From Bosea vestrisii (GTDB lineage: Bacteria; Pseudomonadota; Alphaproteobacteria; Rhizobiales; Beijerinckiaceae): a stretch of DNA of 64,000 bases. A model generated the notes under the pieces. The model was not told the DNA's origin. It ran no database searches and worked only from the letters and a program-made list of their open reading frames with translations. This document shows positions 44,484 to 54,119 of this stretch, one piece after another (within the stretch, counting starts at the first letter, position 1; every line of letters starts with the position of its first letter). Position numbers and translations under genes: made by a program. The DNA lies in the NCBI RefSeq assembly GCF_030144325.1, contig NZ_CP126307.1:2418001-2482000 (forward strand), read 5' to 3'.

Positions 44484-45242
44484 ATGCAGCTGTCATCGAT
44501 CGGATCCAGGCCAAATCTCGCCAGCGACGCTGCCGCCGCTTTGGCGAAGTCGATCAGGACCGGCGCGCTGCAGCCGGGCGCGCGCCTGCCATCCGAGACC
44601 GAGCTCGCGCGCCAGCTCGGCGTCAGCCGCCCCGTGGTGCGCGAGGCGATCGCTTATCTGCGGGCCGACGGCATCGTCGAAAGCCGGCGCGGCCTCGGCC
44701 TCTTCGTCAACCAGCAGGATTCGCTGCGCCTGCGACGCACCGAGATCGAGGCATCAGAACAGTCGATCCTGCAGTTCCTCGAATTTCGCCTCGGCATGGA
44801 GGTCGAGGCGGCGCAGCTCGCCTCCCTGCGCCATACGCCCGAGGATCTGGCGCGGATGGAGGCGGCCGACGCTGCACTGAATGCGGCCGACGATCTCGGC
44901 GAGGAGAGCGCCCAGCACGATCTGGCGCTCCACCTCGCCATTGCCGCAGCCGCGCACAATCCGCTGTTCCTGAATGTTCTGCAGTTCGTGTCGGGCCCGC
45001 TGCTCAATTCGATCCAGAGCATGCGCAACAAGGACCGTGGCGAAGCCTCGAACATCGCGATCCGCCGTGCTGATCACGCCGCGATTCTCGACCGCATCCG
45101 GGCGCGCGATCCGGCCGGAGCCGGAGAAGCGATGCGCAAGCACATCGGCGAATCCTATCGCCGCTACGCCTCGCAGATCACCACAGGCGGCCCGCCGCCG
45201 GTCCATCCCGCGCTTCAGACGATAGCGCCCCAGGAACGCTGA
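44484..45242 (+). CDS. GntR-family (FadR/FCD) regulator of the sugar-acid locus
   Basis: 252 residues. The N-terminal helix-turn-helix contains LARQLGVSRPVVREAIAYLRADGIVESRRGLGLFV, and the FCD domain has ILQFLEFRLGMEVEAAQLAS, HDLALHLAIAAAAHNPLFLNVLQFVSGPLL and RADHAAILDRIRARDPAGAGEAMRKHI. It is divergent from the TRAP operon with a strong palindrome between, and precedes catabolic genes on the same strand by two bases; a natural controller of both. Confidence 0.92.
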   Translation: MQLSSIGSRPNLASDAAAALAKSIRTGALQPGARLPSETELARQLGVSRPVVREAIAYLRADGIVESRRGLGLFVNQQDSLRLRRTEIEASEQSILQFLEFRLGMEVEAAQLASLRHTPEDLARMEAADAALNAADDLGEESAQHDLALHLAIAAAAHNPLFLNVLQFVSGPLLNSIQSMRNKDRGEASNIAIRRADHAAILDRIRARDPAGAGEAMRKHIGESYRRYASQITTGGPPPVHPALQTIAPQER

Positions 45243-45244
45243 AC

Positions 45245-46009
45245 GTGAACAGGCTTTTCGATCTTTCCGGGCGCACCGCGCTCGTGACCGGCTCGTCGCG
45301 CGGGCTCGGCCGCGCCATGGCCGAAGGGCTCGCCGCAGCGGGCGCTACGATCATCCTCAACGGTGCCGACAAGGGTCGGCTCGACGAGGCCGTCGCCGCT
45401 CTGACGGCCGCCGGCCATGCTGCACGCGGCCTGCGCTTCGACGTGACCGACGAGGCCGCGATCGTCGCCGCGTTCGAGGCGCTCGATGCGGACGGCGTCG
45501 CGGTCGACATCCTCGTCAACAATGCCGGAATCCAGTTCCGCAAGCCGATGCTCGAGCTCGAGACGGCCGACTGGCGGCGCGTGATCGACACCAACCTGAC
45601 CAGCGCCTTCGTAACTGGCCGCGAGGCCGCCCGGCGCATGGCCAGGCGCGGCCGCGGCAAGGTCATCAATATCGGCTCGCTGACCAGCGAGCTCGCCCGC
45701 GCCACCGTCGCGCCCTACACGGTGGCGAAAGGCGGCATCAAGATGCTGACCAAGGCGATGGCGGCCGAATGGGGCGAACTCGGCATCCAGGCCAATGCGA
45801 TCGGCCCCGGCTACATGCTGACCGACATGAACCAGGCGCTGATCGACAACCCGACCTTCGACGCCTGGGTGAAGGGCCGCACGCCGGCCCGGCGCTGGGG
45901 CAGGCCGGACGAACTCGTCGGCACCTGCGTCTACCTCGCCTCCGCAGCCTCCGACTATGTCAGCGGCCAGATCATCTATGTCGATGGCGGCATGATCTCG
46001 GTGCTGTAG
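45245..46009 (+). CDS. Short-chain dehydrogenase/reductase (gluconate 5-dehydrogenase-like)
   Basis: 254 residues from GTG 45245, two bases after the GntR stop. Cofactor loop TGSSRGLG, NNAG motif and the catalytic Ser with Tyr-x3-Lys (GSLTSELARATVAPYTVAKGG), and a C-terminal IYVDGGMISVL. SDRs close to gluconate/idonate 5-dehydrogenases share PVTLNNAGI-type cores, so the enzyme probably oxidises a hydroxyl of a sugar acid with NAD(P). Confidence 0.9.
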   Translation: MNRLFDLSGRTALVTGSSRGLGRAMAEGLAAAGATIILNGADKGRLDEAVAALTAAGHAARGLRFDVTDEAAIVAAFEALDADGVAVDILVNNAGIQFRKPMLELETADWRRVIDTNLTSAFVTGREAARRMARRGRGKVINIGSLTSELARATVAPYTVAKGGIKMLTKAMAAEWGELGIQANAIGPGYMLTDMNQALIDNPTFDAWVKGRTPARRWGRPDELVGTCVYLASAASDYVSGQIIYVDGGMISVL

Positions 46010-46089
46010 GCCACTCGGCTGTCCGATCACGAGGGCCGACGCGCCGATCGCGCGGCCGCCTGCAAGAATAGAATTCAGGGAAAAGCGTC

Positions 46090-47288
46090 ATGAAGATCAC
46101 CGCCATCGAGACGATGCGGACCGAGGAGTTCGCCAACGTCCTGTGGGTGCGCGTCCACACCGATGCCGGCATCATCGGCCTGGGCGAGACCTTTTATGGC
46201 GCCGGGGCGGTCGAGTCGCACCTGCACGACACGCTGTCGATGCGCCTGCTCGGCAAGAATCCGCTGCATATCGAGGCGTTGCATCGCGAGATGTCGAACC
46301 TGCCGATGGCGCAGGCCTCGACCGGTGTGGAATCGCGCGCGACCTCGGCCGTCGACATCGCGCTCTGGGACATCTTCGGCAAGGTCTGCGGCCAGCCCGT
46401 GCACCAGATGCTGGGCGGCCTCTGCCGCGACAAGCAGCGCATCTACAACACCTGTGCCGGCTACAAATATGTCCGCTCGCACAACATCAAGCCGGTCTCG
46501 ACCTGGAATCTCGGCGAATCCGCAGGCCCCTACGAAGACCTCGACGGCTTCATGAACCGCGCCGACGCTGTCGCCGAAAGCCTGCTCGAGAGCGGCATCA
46601 CCGCCATGAAGATCTGGCCGTTCGACCCCCGGCGATCGAGAACCAGGGCGTCCACATCACCCCGGCGCAGATGAAGAAGGCGATCGAGCCCTTCGAGAAG
46701 ATCCGCAAGGCCGTCGGCGACAAGATGGAGATCATGGTCGAGTTCCACTCGCTCTGGAATCTGCCGACCGCGATCAAGATCGCCCGCGCGCTCGAGCCCT
46801 ACAGCCCGACCTGGTACGAGGATCCGATCCGGATGAACTCGCCGCAGGCGCTCGCCGAATATGCGCGCTCGACCACCGTCTCGGTCTGCGCCAGCGAGAC
46901 GCTGGGCTCGCGCTTCCCCTACAAGGACATGCTTGACCGGGATGCCATGCACATCGTCATGGCTGATCTGTGCTGGACCGGCGGCCTGACCGAAGGCCGC
47001 AAGATCGCGGCGATGGCCGAAACCTATCACCGGCCGTTCGCGCCGCATGACTGCATCGGCCCCGTCGGCTTCATCGCGGCGATCCATGCCTCGTTCAGTC
47101 AGCCCAACACGCTGATCCAGGAGTCCGTCCGGGCCTTCTACACCGGCTGGTACAACGAGCTCGTCACCACCATGCCGGTGTTCAAGGACGGCTATGTGCT
47201 GCCGATGGAAGGTCCGGGGCTCGGCGTCGAATTGCTGCCCGCCGTCTTCGAGCGCTCCGACCTGACCGTCCGCCGCTCGACCCTCTGA
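46090..47288 (+). pseudogene. Enolase-superfamily (mandelate racemase/muconate-lactonizing type) enzyme, single-base frameshift
   Basis: About 399 residues if one base is added. The N-terminal frame (MKITAIETMRTEEFANVLW ... MKIWPFDP) breaks at a C run (46626-46630), where five C are present and six would restore PFDPPAIENQGVHITP. The second frame has the metal-binding acids (MVEFHSLWN, WYEDPI, SETLGSR) and the His-Asp pair in APHDCIGPV. Sequence is close to sugar-acid dehydratases such as D-mannonate- or galactarate-type enzymes, but the exact substrate is unresolved. Homopolymer length makes a sequencing error quite possible. Confidence 0.85.
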
Positions 47289-47349
47289 GCCTCATCACGG
47301 CCGGGGCGCCAAGCCTGCCCGGCCTCCTAACGCGACATCGGATGAGTTC

Positions 47350-48330
47350 ATGCGTATCATCTTTCACGGCGAGAACGCGGCGTCCTTCAGCCAGGATTTC
47401 GGGGAGCTCGTCGGCGGCGAGGCCGACATCCGGATCTTGCCGGATGCCCTGGGCGACGAGGCCGACCGGCGCGCCTATGCCGAGGCCGACGTCATCGTCG
47501 GCGTCAAGTTCGACAGCACGCTCCCCAGGCCGCATGACCTCAAGCTCTTCCATGTCCCCGGCGCAGGCTATGACGCGGTCGATCTGAACGCGTTGCCGGC
47601 CGGTACCAGCGTCTGCAACTGCTTCGGCCACGAGCAGGCGATCGCCGAATACGTGATGAGCGCGCTGCTGGCCCGCCATGTTCCGCTGGCCGATGCCGAC
47701 CGGCGCCTGCGCCAGGGCGACTGGGCCTATTGGGCCGGAGCGCCGGACCGCGTCCATGGCGAGATTGCCGGCAAGACGATCGGCCTGCTCGGCTTCGGCC
47801 ATATCGGCAAGGCGATCGCCCGGCGGGCCAAGGCCTTCGAGATGCGGGTTCATATCGCCAATCGCAGCCCGGTCGAAACGTCCGAGCTGGTCGATGCCAG
47901 CTTCACCCTCGACCGGCTGGCGGACTTCTGGGGCGGTTGCGACGCGATCGTGGTTTCCGTGCCGCTGACGGCTGAGACCACAGGATTGGTCGATGCCACG
48001 GCCCTTTCGGCGATGCGGGGCGATGCCGTGATCTTCAATGTCGGGCGTGGTCCGACGATCGACGAGGCGGCGCTCTATGCGGCGCTTAAGCAGAACCGGA
48101 TCGGCGGCGCCGTGATCGACACCTGGTATCGCTATCCGGGGCGGGCCGACGCCAATCCCCTGCCGGCGACGCTCCCCTTCCACGAACTGCCGAACATCGT
48201 GATGACGCCGCACATGTCCGGCTGGACCAGTGGCACGATCCGGCGCCGCCAGCAGACCATCGCCGACAATATCCGCCGCAGAGCGGCGGGCGAGCCGCTC
48301 GTCAATCTCGTCAGGGCCGCACAGGCCTGA
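47350..48330 (+). CDS. D-isomer-specific 2-hydroxyacid dehydrogenase with altered catalytic acid
   Basis: 326 residues. NAD-binding GFGHIGKAIARRAKAF, catalytic Arg in FNVGRGPTIDE, catalytic His in MTPHMSGWT. The Glu that should precede Pro in the DVFxxEP motif is replaced: here GAVIDTWYRYPG. Such DxWYxYP sequences occur in a distinct subgroup of the family (recollection), so this may be a natural variant of the mechanism. Likely reduces or oxidises a keto/hydroxy sugar acid in the same pathway. Confidence 0.88.
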   Translation: MRIIFHGENAASFSQDFGELVGGEADIRILPDALGDEADRRAYAEADVIVGVKFDSTLPRPHDLKLFHVPGAGYDAVDLNALPAGTSVCNCFGHEQAIAEYVMSALLARHVPLADADRRLRQGDWAYWAGAPDRVHGEIAGKTIGLLGFGHIGKAIARRAKAFEMRVHIANRSPVETSELVDASFTLDRLADFWGGCDAIVVSVPLTAETTGLVDATALSAMRGDAVIFNVGRGPTIDEAALYAALKQNRIGGAVIDTWYRYPGRADANPLPATLPFHELPNIVMTPHMSGWTSGTIRRRQQTIADNIRRRAAGEPLVNLVRAAQA

Positions 48331-48404
48331 ACCCTCTCCAGCAGCCGGCCGGACGAAGCCGGAAACAACGAAGGCGGGCAAGCCGCCAACCAGGGAAACG
48401 TCCA

Positions 48405-49208
48405 ATGAAACTCTTCAGGCATCTCAAGATCGCCGGCACGCTGCTGGCACTCGGCGCAGGCATGCTGGCGGCGAGCCAGGCCTCGTCTCAGACGGTTACC
48501 GAGATCGTCAAGCGCGGCAAGGTCAAGATCGGCGTGCTCATCGGCGCCCCGCCCTATGGCTCCGTCGACGCCCAGGGCAACGCGATCGGCTACGATGCCG
48601 ACGTCACGGCACTCGTCGGAAAGTATCTCGCCGTGCCAGTCGAGATCGTGCCGCTCACCCCGCCTTCGCGCATTCCGGCGCTCGAGGCCGGCAAGGTCGA
48701 CTTCCTGATCGCGACGCTGGCGCCGACGCCCGAGCGAGCCAAGGCGGTGATGTTCACCATCCCCTACAGCGCCTTCCAGACCGGCATCTATGCCAAGAAG
48801 GGCACGCCGATCAAAGACTGGGCCGACCTCAAGGGCCGCAAGGTCGGTGTCAACCGCGGCTCCAGCGTCGAGCGCGAATTCACCAATCGCGAGAAGGAGC
48901 TCAACCTCACCATCCTGCGCTTCGAGGACGACGCCACCACCATGCAGGCGCTGTTCTCCGGCCAGGTCGAAGCGATCGCCGGCCCCGACGCGCAAGCCAA
49001 CGCCGCGATCAAGGCGCGCGGCGAGACCGAGACGGAGCTGAAGTTTGTCTTCGGCATGCAGCCCAACTCGATGACCGTCCGCAAGGACGCCTATGAGCTG
49101 AGGCAATGGCTCAACAACACGATCTACTACATCAAGCAGAACGGTGAGTTGAACGCCATTTCCGAGAAGTGGGTCGGCTCGCCGCTGCCGCAGCTGCCGA
49201 CCTTCTGA
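48405..49208 (+). CDS. Polar-amino-acid-type ABC substrate-binding protein
   Basis: 267 residues with signal peptide (HLKIAGTLLALGAGMLAASQASSQ) and class F binding-protein motifs: GKVKIGVLIGAPPYGSVDAQGNAIGYDADV, KVDFLIATLAPTPERAKAVMFTIPYS, KGTPIKDWADLKGRKVGVNRGSS. The first gene of a four-gene ABC transporter. Family members mostly carry amino acids, but sugar-acid-type ligands are possible given the location. Confidence 0.93.
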   Translation: MKLFRHLKIAGTLLALGAGMLAASQASSQTVTEIVKRGKVKIGVLIGAPPYGSVDAQGNAIGYDADVTALVGKYLAVPVEIVPLTPPSRIPALEAGKVDFLIATLAPTPERAKAVMFTIPYSAFQTGIYAKKGTPIKDWADLKGRKVGVNRGSSVEREFTNREKELNLTILRFEDDATTMQALFSGQVEAIAGPDAQANAAIKARGETETELKFVFGMQPNSMTVRKDAYELRQWLNNTIYYIKQNGELNAISEKWVGSPLPQLPTF

Positions 49209-49223
49209 CCAGTCCCTGAGCTA

Positions 49224-49249
49224 CCGGCGGAGCATTCCTCCGCCGGCTT
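49224..49249 (+). terminator. Intra-operon stem-loop after the binding-protein gene
   Basis: CCGGCGGAG (49224-49232), loop CATTC, CTCCGCCGG (49238-49246), then CTTT. A perfect 9-bp stem located between the SBP and first permease gene. Such stems often reduce read-through and protect the SBP mRNA, giving excess binding protein. Confidence 0.6.
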
Positions 49250-49273
49250 TGCGCGACCTGCAGGGAAGGGATC

Positions 49274-49975
49274 ATGCGGTATCAGTTCCAGTTCGAAGCG
49301 GTCTTCGCCGAAGCCGACCGCATCCTCAACGGCGTGCTCCTGACGATCGGGCTGTCCTTCGGCGCGATCGTCCTGGGCCTCGCCCTCGCCGTACTGCTCG
49401 TCGCCGCCAAGAGCCTGTTCGGCCGCTGGGTCGGCATGCTCGTCGATGCCTATGTCGAGCTGATGCGCAATACGCCCTTCCTGGTGCAGCTCTTCATGAT
49501 GTTCTTCGGGCTGCCGCTGATCGGCATCCGCATGTCGGGTACTGAAGCCGCGCTGCTCGCCATGACGCTGAATCTCGGCGCCTACGCGACTGAGATCATC
49601 CGCGCCGGCGTCGACTCGATCCACCGCTCGCAGATCGAGGCCGGCCTGTCGCTCGCCATGACGAAACGCCAGGTCTTTCAATATGTCGTGCTGATGCCGG
49701 CGCTGGCGCGGGTCTGGCCGGCGCTGTCGAGCCAGTTCGTGCTGATGCTGCTGGCGTCCTCGATCTGCTCCTTCATCTCGGTGCCGGAGCTCTCCGGCAC
49801 GGCGGCGATCATCGAGCAGAACACCTTCCGCAGCTTCGAGACCTATATCGTCGTCACGCTGATCTATCTGGCACTGGCGCTCAGCCTGAAGGTCTCGCTC
49901 CTCTGGCTCGGCCGGCGGATCTTTCCGCGCCTCTCCAGTCTCGACCGGCTCGACGCCAAGGCGGAGGCTGCGTGA
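49274..49975 (+). CDS. Polar-amino-acid ABC permease, subunit 1
   Basis: 233 residues, about five membrane segments, HisMQ/GlnP family: ILNGVLLTIGLSFGAIVLGLALAVLLVA at the start, cytoplasmic loop motif VELMRNTPFLVQLFMMFFGLPLIG with the EAA-loop AYATEIIRAGVDSIHRSQIEAGLSLAMTKRQVF. Overlaps the next permease by one base. Confidence 0.93.
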   Translation: MRYQFQFEAVFAEADRILNGVLLTIGLSFGAIVLGLALAVLLVAAKSLFGRWVGMLVDAYVELMRNTPFLVQLFMMFFGLPLIGIRMSGTEAALLAMTLNLGAYATEIIRAGVDSIHRSQIEAGLSLAMTKRQVFQYVVLMPALARVWPALSSQFVLMLLASSICSFISVPELSGTAAIIEQNTFRSFETYIVVTLIYLALALSLKVSLLWLGRRIFPRLSSLDRLDAKAEAA

Positions 49976-50628
49976 TGGTGACCTTCGGTTGGCCCGAGGC
50001 CCTCTTCATCTTTCGCGCCGCAGGCTGGACGCTGCTACTGACCGCGATCGCCTTCCTGATTGGCGGCCTGATGGGCGGCGTCCTCGCCATCCTGCGCCTG
50101 TCGCGGATCAAGCTGCTGCGCCGTTTCGCAGCCGGCTACATCCTGGTGATCCAGTCGATCCCGGTGCTCATGGTCCTGTTCATGAGCTATTACGGGCTGT
50201 CGCTGTTCGGCATCGAGCTGCCGCCCTTCCTCGCCGCCTCGGCCTCGCTCGCGATCTATGTCTCGGCCTACCTCGCCGAGATCTGGCGCGGTTCGATCGA
50301 ATCCGTGCCATTTCAGCAATGGGAGGCCTCGGCCTCGCTGGCCCATTCGCCGGCGCAGACCTATCGCTACGTGATCCTGCCCCAGGCGATCCGCATCTCG
50401 CTGCCGCCGACCGTCGGCTTCCTGGTTCAGCTCGTGAAGAATACCTCGATCGTCTCGGTGGTCGGCTTCGTCGAACTGTCGCGGGCCGGGCAACTCGTCA
50501 ACAACGCGACCTTCCAGCCTTTCCAGATATTCACGCTGGTGGCGGCGATCTACTTCGCCATCTGCTTCCCCCTGTCCCGGCTCAGCCGCCATCTCGAAAA
50601 GGTGATGAATGCCAGCCGTCCTCATTGA
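49975..50628 (+). CDS. Polar-amino-acid ABC permease, subunit 2
   Basis: 217 residues, about five membrane segments (FRAAGWTLLLTAIAFLIGGLMGGVLAILRLSR, YILVIQSIPVLMVLFMSYYGLSLF) and the EAA loop AYLAEIWRGSIESVPFQQWEASASL. Start could be GTG 49972 or ATG 49975. It pairs with subunit 1 and its end overlaps the ATPase gene by 20 bases. Confidence 0.92.
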   Translation: MVTFGWPEALFIFRAAGWTLLLTAIAFLIGGLMGGVLAILRLSRIKLLRRFAAGYILVIQSIPVLMVLFMSYYGLSLFGIELPPFLAASASLAIYVSAYLAEIWRGSIESVPFQQWEASASLAHSPAQTYRYVILPQAIRISLPPTVGFLVQLVKNTSIVSVVGFVELSRAGQLVNNATFQPFQIFTLVAAIYFAICFPLSRLSRHLEKVMNASRPH

Positions 50629-51340
50629 AGACGTCCACAAGAGCTACGGTTCGCTCGAGGTCCTGAAAGGCGTCTCGCTCGACGTCGAGCCCGGCCAGGT
50701 CGTCGCGCTCATCGGCCGCTCGGGCTCCGGCAAGTCGACCTTGCTGCGTTGCGTCAACGGGCTCGAAGCCTTCCAGTCGGGGCGCATTGAGGTTGCCGGC
50801 CATGCGGTCGACCAGGATCAGAAACGGCTGCGCGAGCTGCGCAAGGACGTCGGCATCGTCTTCCAGAGCTACAACCTGTTCCCGCACCTGACAGTCGGCC
50901 AGAACATCATGCTCTCGCCGCGCATTACCAAGAACGTGCCGCAGGCGGAGGCGCTAGCGCTGGCGAAGGACGTGCTCGCCCAGGTCGGGCTTTCCGACAA
51001 GTTCGACAGCTACCCGGACAATCTCTCCGGCGGCCAGCAACAGCGTGTCGCGATCGCCCGCTCGCTGGCAATGAAGCCGAAGGTGATGCTGTTCGACGAG
51101 GTCACCTCCGCGCTCGACCCGGAGCTGACCGGCGAAGTGTTGCTGGTGATGGAGAAACTCGCGCGCGACGGCATGACCATGCTGCTCGTCACCCACGAGA
51201 TGAATTTCGCTCGCACGGTCGCCAACACCACGGTGTTCATGCATCAGGGCAAGATCTGGGAGAGTGGCCGTTCGGCGCAGCTCTTTGCCGAACCGCAGAC
51301 GCCCGAGCTGCGCAACTTCGTCGGTGCAGGCAGGCACTGA
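50609..51340 (+). CDS. Polar-amino-acid ABC ATPase
   Basis: 243 residues, GlnQ/HisP type: Walker A GRSGSGKST, LSGGQQQRVAIARSLA signature, VMLFDEVTSALDPE Walker B and LLVTHEM H-loop. Completes the SBP-permease-permease-ATPase set. The 149 bases after it, before the convergent Rossmann gene, show no gene. Confidence 0.95.
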   Translation: MPAVLIEDVHKSYGSLEVLKGVSLDVEPGQVVALIGRSGSGKSTLLRCVNGLEAFQSGRIEVAGHAVDQDQKRLRELRKDVGIVFQSYNLFPHLTVGQNIMLSPRITKNVPQAEALALAKDVLAQVGLSDKFDSYPDNLSGGQQQRVAIARSLAMKPKVMLFDEVTSALDPELTGEVLLVMEKLARDGMTMLLVTHEMNFARTVANTTVFMHQGKIWESGRSAQLFAEPQTPELRNFVGAGRH

Positions 51341-51489
51341 GTAGCCTGCGGATCTGCGTCTCGCCAGGCCAACGAGTAGCTGCGTATTGAGAGCTCTGAA
51401 GCTACCGATCTGCGTCAAGAGCTGACTCTCGCGTCCTTCCTGGAAGCGGACTCACCACGGTACGAATGGTGCGTGGATGCAAGCTTTGC

Positions 51490-52572
51490 CTAGGCCTCGT
51501 TAATCAGCGCGGCGCGTAGCTTGAGCAGTTCATCGCAGATTAATTCCAGCTCCCGTACCGCAAATCCCATGCGAAGGCCGGGAACGTGCTCGCCGAGTTT
51601 GGTGTTCAGGATGCCCGTGAACTTGATCCAACCATCGGGAGAGACGATCAGGCCATTCTGCTCCTCGAAGGAGGCATTCCAGGCGATCGCCTCAGCCTCG
51701 CTGACGCCATCCGGAAGCTCCAGTTCGAGGCTACCGTCGACGAGCCGGACTGGATAGCCACCCGGCAGGCCGTTCGGGCCAGGGACATGGCCACGCCAAG
51801 GGCGGCCGACCGCCATGGCGAGCAGCATGGGAACACCGCTTGCGCCCGAGATCTCGATGACTGGTTCTGGGGTGAGCTGGATATCGGCGAAGCGTGCATA
51901 GACATCCTCGATCTCGACGCCGTCGAGCCAGACGCGCGGTGGCCGCCCCCGGCGCTCTTCCGGCCGGCGGCGCCAGGCGGCAAGGTTTTGGTAGTGAGCG
52001 AGGACCTTGACCTCGGCCCCCGGCGGCGTGGCGGCTGAGCCGGCGAAGACATTGGAGAGGATCGCTACATTGCCCATGCCGCACGCGACCTCGTGGCCCA
52101 TCGCCCGGATCATGCCGTTGACCACGTCGGGGAAGCCGCAATTGACCAGCGTCACGGGCTTGCCGCTGCGCGTGATCGCCGCTGCGACCCGCGAGCTGAG
52201 CAGGGCCTGAAAGACAGCCGTAGCGCTCAGGCCGCCTTCGGCGACGAGCTGCGTCCAGGCGTTCCCGCTCTGGGCGATGACCTGCGAGGTCTGGATCGAG
52301 GCCGCCTGCACAACGATGTGCGGAACGGTCGCCGCGAGCATCTCGTCCGACGCGTTCGGAACGAGCAGATCAACCGCATGTGTCGTGAAGCGCGCCTTCT
52401 TGCCGAACAGCGCGCTGCGGGCGTTCGCAGCAGTGCGCAACCAGTTCAGGCGCTCGCGGTTGCGCCCGGCGATGATCACCTCGACCGGTTCGTCGGCCGT
52501 TGCGGCGATGTCGAAGGCGATGCGCGCGGCAAAGCCGCCGGTCCCCGAGATCAGGATGTCGCAGCCGGCCAT
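51490..52572 (-). CDS. Unrecognised NAD(P)-binding Rossmann protein
   Basis: 360 residues. N-terminal nucleotide-binding loop DILISGTGGFAARIAFDIAATADEPVEVIIAGRNRERLNWL, then VNCGFPDVVNGMIRAMG. It resembles saccharopine dehydrogenase-like proteins that act on amino-acid conjugates but has no firm family. The start (ATG 52572) overlaps the ligase stop region by proximity, and it is the last gene of the six-gene operon of the IclR regulon. A dehydrogenase or reductase role on the CoA or amine intermediate is an inference. Confidence 0.72.
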   Translation of the reverse strand: MAGCDILISGTGGFAARIAFDIAATADEPVEVIIAGRNRERLNWLRTAANARSALFGKKARFTTHAVDLLVPNASDEMLAATVPHIVVQAASIQTSQVIAQSGNAWTQLVAEGGLSATAVFQALLSSRVAAAITRSGKPVTLVNCGFPDVVNGMIRAMGHEVACGMGNVAILSNVFAGSAATPPGAEVKVLAHYQNLAAWRRRPEERRGRPPRVWLDGVEIEDVYARFADIQLTPEPVIEISGASGVPMLLAMAVGRPWRGHVPGPNGLPGGYPVRLVDGSLELELPDGVSEAEAIAWNASFEEQNGLIVSPDGWIKFTGILNTKLGEHVPGLRMGFAVRELELICDELLKLRAALINEA

Positions 52573-52573
52573 G

Positions 52574-54109
52574 TCAGAGCCTCGCCGCCATCGCCGCCCG
52601 GTCCCAGCAATCATCGAGCCGGGGCGAGAGCTTGTGCTTCATGATGCGCTGGCTCGCCGTGCGCTCGAATTCGTCGACGACGGCGATGTAGCGCGGGTTC
52701 TGGTAGGGCGCGAGGCGCAGGCCGAGCCAGCCGGAGAGCGCGTGGGGATCGATGACGATGCCGTCGCGCGGCTTGACGAAAAGCTTGATGTCCTGCTCGC
52801 CGACATCGGCAGCGACGCCGATCATCGCGCAATCCTCGACCGCCTCGTATTCGGCAGCGACGTGCTCGACCTCCCAGGCCGAGACATTCTCGCCCCGGCA
52901 GCGCACGCTGTCGGTCATCCGGCCGTGGAAATAGAGATTGCCGTCGGCATCAAAGGAGCCGAGGTCGCCGGTGTGGAATCCGTCTTCGCGCAGGGCCTTC
53001 GTCGTCGCCTCCGGGTTGTCGAGATAGCCGGGGAAGATCGCACCGGGGATGCTGGTCTCGACCACGATCTCGCCGCGCTCGCCAGTGGCCACCGGCCTGC
53101 CGTCGGTACCCAGGAGCTTCACTGTGAACCAGGGCAACGGCCGGCCGACCGAGCCCGGCACGCCGGTCACATTGCAGGTCGTGAGGCTGGAGGCCTCGGT
53201 CATGCCGTAGCATTCGCGGATATCGATGCCGAAGCGGTCGCGGAACTGCGGCCAGATGTCGGGCGGACAGCCGCCGCCCCAGGCGATGCGCACGCCATGC
53301 TCGCGATCACGCGGCGACGGCGGTTGCTTCAGCAGGATCTGCAGGATGCCGCCGAGATAGTGGATATGACTGGCGCCTTCATCCCTGACCTGATCCCAGA
53401 AGCGGCTGGCGCTGAAGCGCTCGACCATGGCGAGCGTGATGCCGCTGATCATCGGTAGCGGCAGGAGTTGAGCGCCGCCGATATGGTAGAGCGGCTCCCA
53501 GACGAAGAAGGCATCCGCTGGTCTCGCATCGGACAGCCGCGCGACGCTCTCCGCCGCGAGCCGGAGCATGCGATGTGAGACGATCACACCCTTCGGCCGG
53601 CCGGTGGTGCCCGATGTGTACATGATGGCGAAGACCGCGTCGGCGGCCGGCGCCGGCTCGTCGAAGCGCTCGTTGCGGGCCAGAACACCGTCGAGCCCGC
53701 CGCCCGGCGCATGCAATAGCTGTGGCAGCTCCGGCTCCGAACCCATCGCCTCGGCGATCTGCGGCGCCAGCTCCGCATCGGCGACGACGAGCCGCGGCTG
53801 CGAGTGCGTCAACAGGTAACGCAGCCCCTCGCCGCGCTGCTGCGCGTTGACCGGCACCCACGCGACGCCAGCGCGCGCCAAGCCGAACACCACCGCGATC
53901 GTGGCGATCGAATTGCGCATCATCACGGCGACCCTGTCGCCAGGCTTGATGCCGCGCGCCCTGAGATGCGCGGCGAAGGCGGCCGAGCGGCGTTCGAGCC
54001 CGGCATAGGTCACGGGCTTGCCGCAGAAGCGCGCATAGACGCTGTCTGGCTCAGCGGCAGCACGCGTGGTCAGAAGGCTCACGAAGCCGTCGTCGTTGAA
54101 GGAGGTCAT
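52574..54109 (-). CDS. AMP-dependent acyl-CoA synthetase/ligase
   Basis: 511 residues. ANL-superfamily motifs: P-loop IMYTSGTTGRPKGVIVSH, GECYGMTEASS-type A5 motif (IRECYGMTEASS), HTGDLGSFDADGNLYFHGRMTDSVRCRGENVSAWEVE and a late catalytic Lys (RIMKHKLSPR). Length and CaiC-like opening (RAAAEPDSVYARFCGKPVTYAGL) suggest activation of a small acid, perhaps a carnitine/crotonobetaine-type betaine. Located 10 bases downstream of the permease gene. Confidence 0.93.
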   Translation of the reverse strand: MTSFNDDGFVSLLTTRAAAEPDSVYARFCGKPVTYAGLERRSAAFAAHLRARGIKPGDRVAVMMRNSIATIAVVFGLARAGVAWVPVNAQQRGEGLRYLLTHSQPRLVVADAELAPQIAEAMGSEPELPQLLHAPGGGLDGVLARNERFDEPAPAADAVFAIMYTSGTTGRPKGVIVSHRMLRLAAESVARLSDARPADAFFVWEPLYHIGGAQLLPLPMISGITLAMVERFSASRFWDQVRDEGASHIHYLGGILQILLKQPPSPRDREHGVRIAWGGGCPPDIWPQFRDRFGIDIRECYGMTEASSLTTCNVTGVPGSVGRPLPWFTVKLLGTDGRPVATGERGEIVVETSIPGAIFPGYLDNPEATTKALREDGFHTGDLGSFDADGNLYFHGRMTDSVRCRGENVSAWEVEHVAAEYEAVEDCAMIGVAADVGEQDIKLFVKPRDGIVIDPHALSGWLGLRLAPYQNPRYIAVVDEFERTASQRIMKHKLSPRLDDCWDRAAMAARL

Positions 54110-54119
54110 GCTCGGTCGA

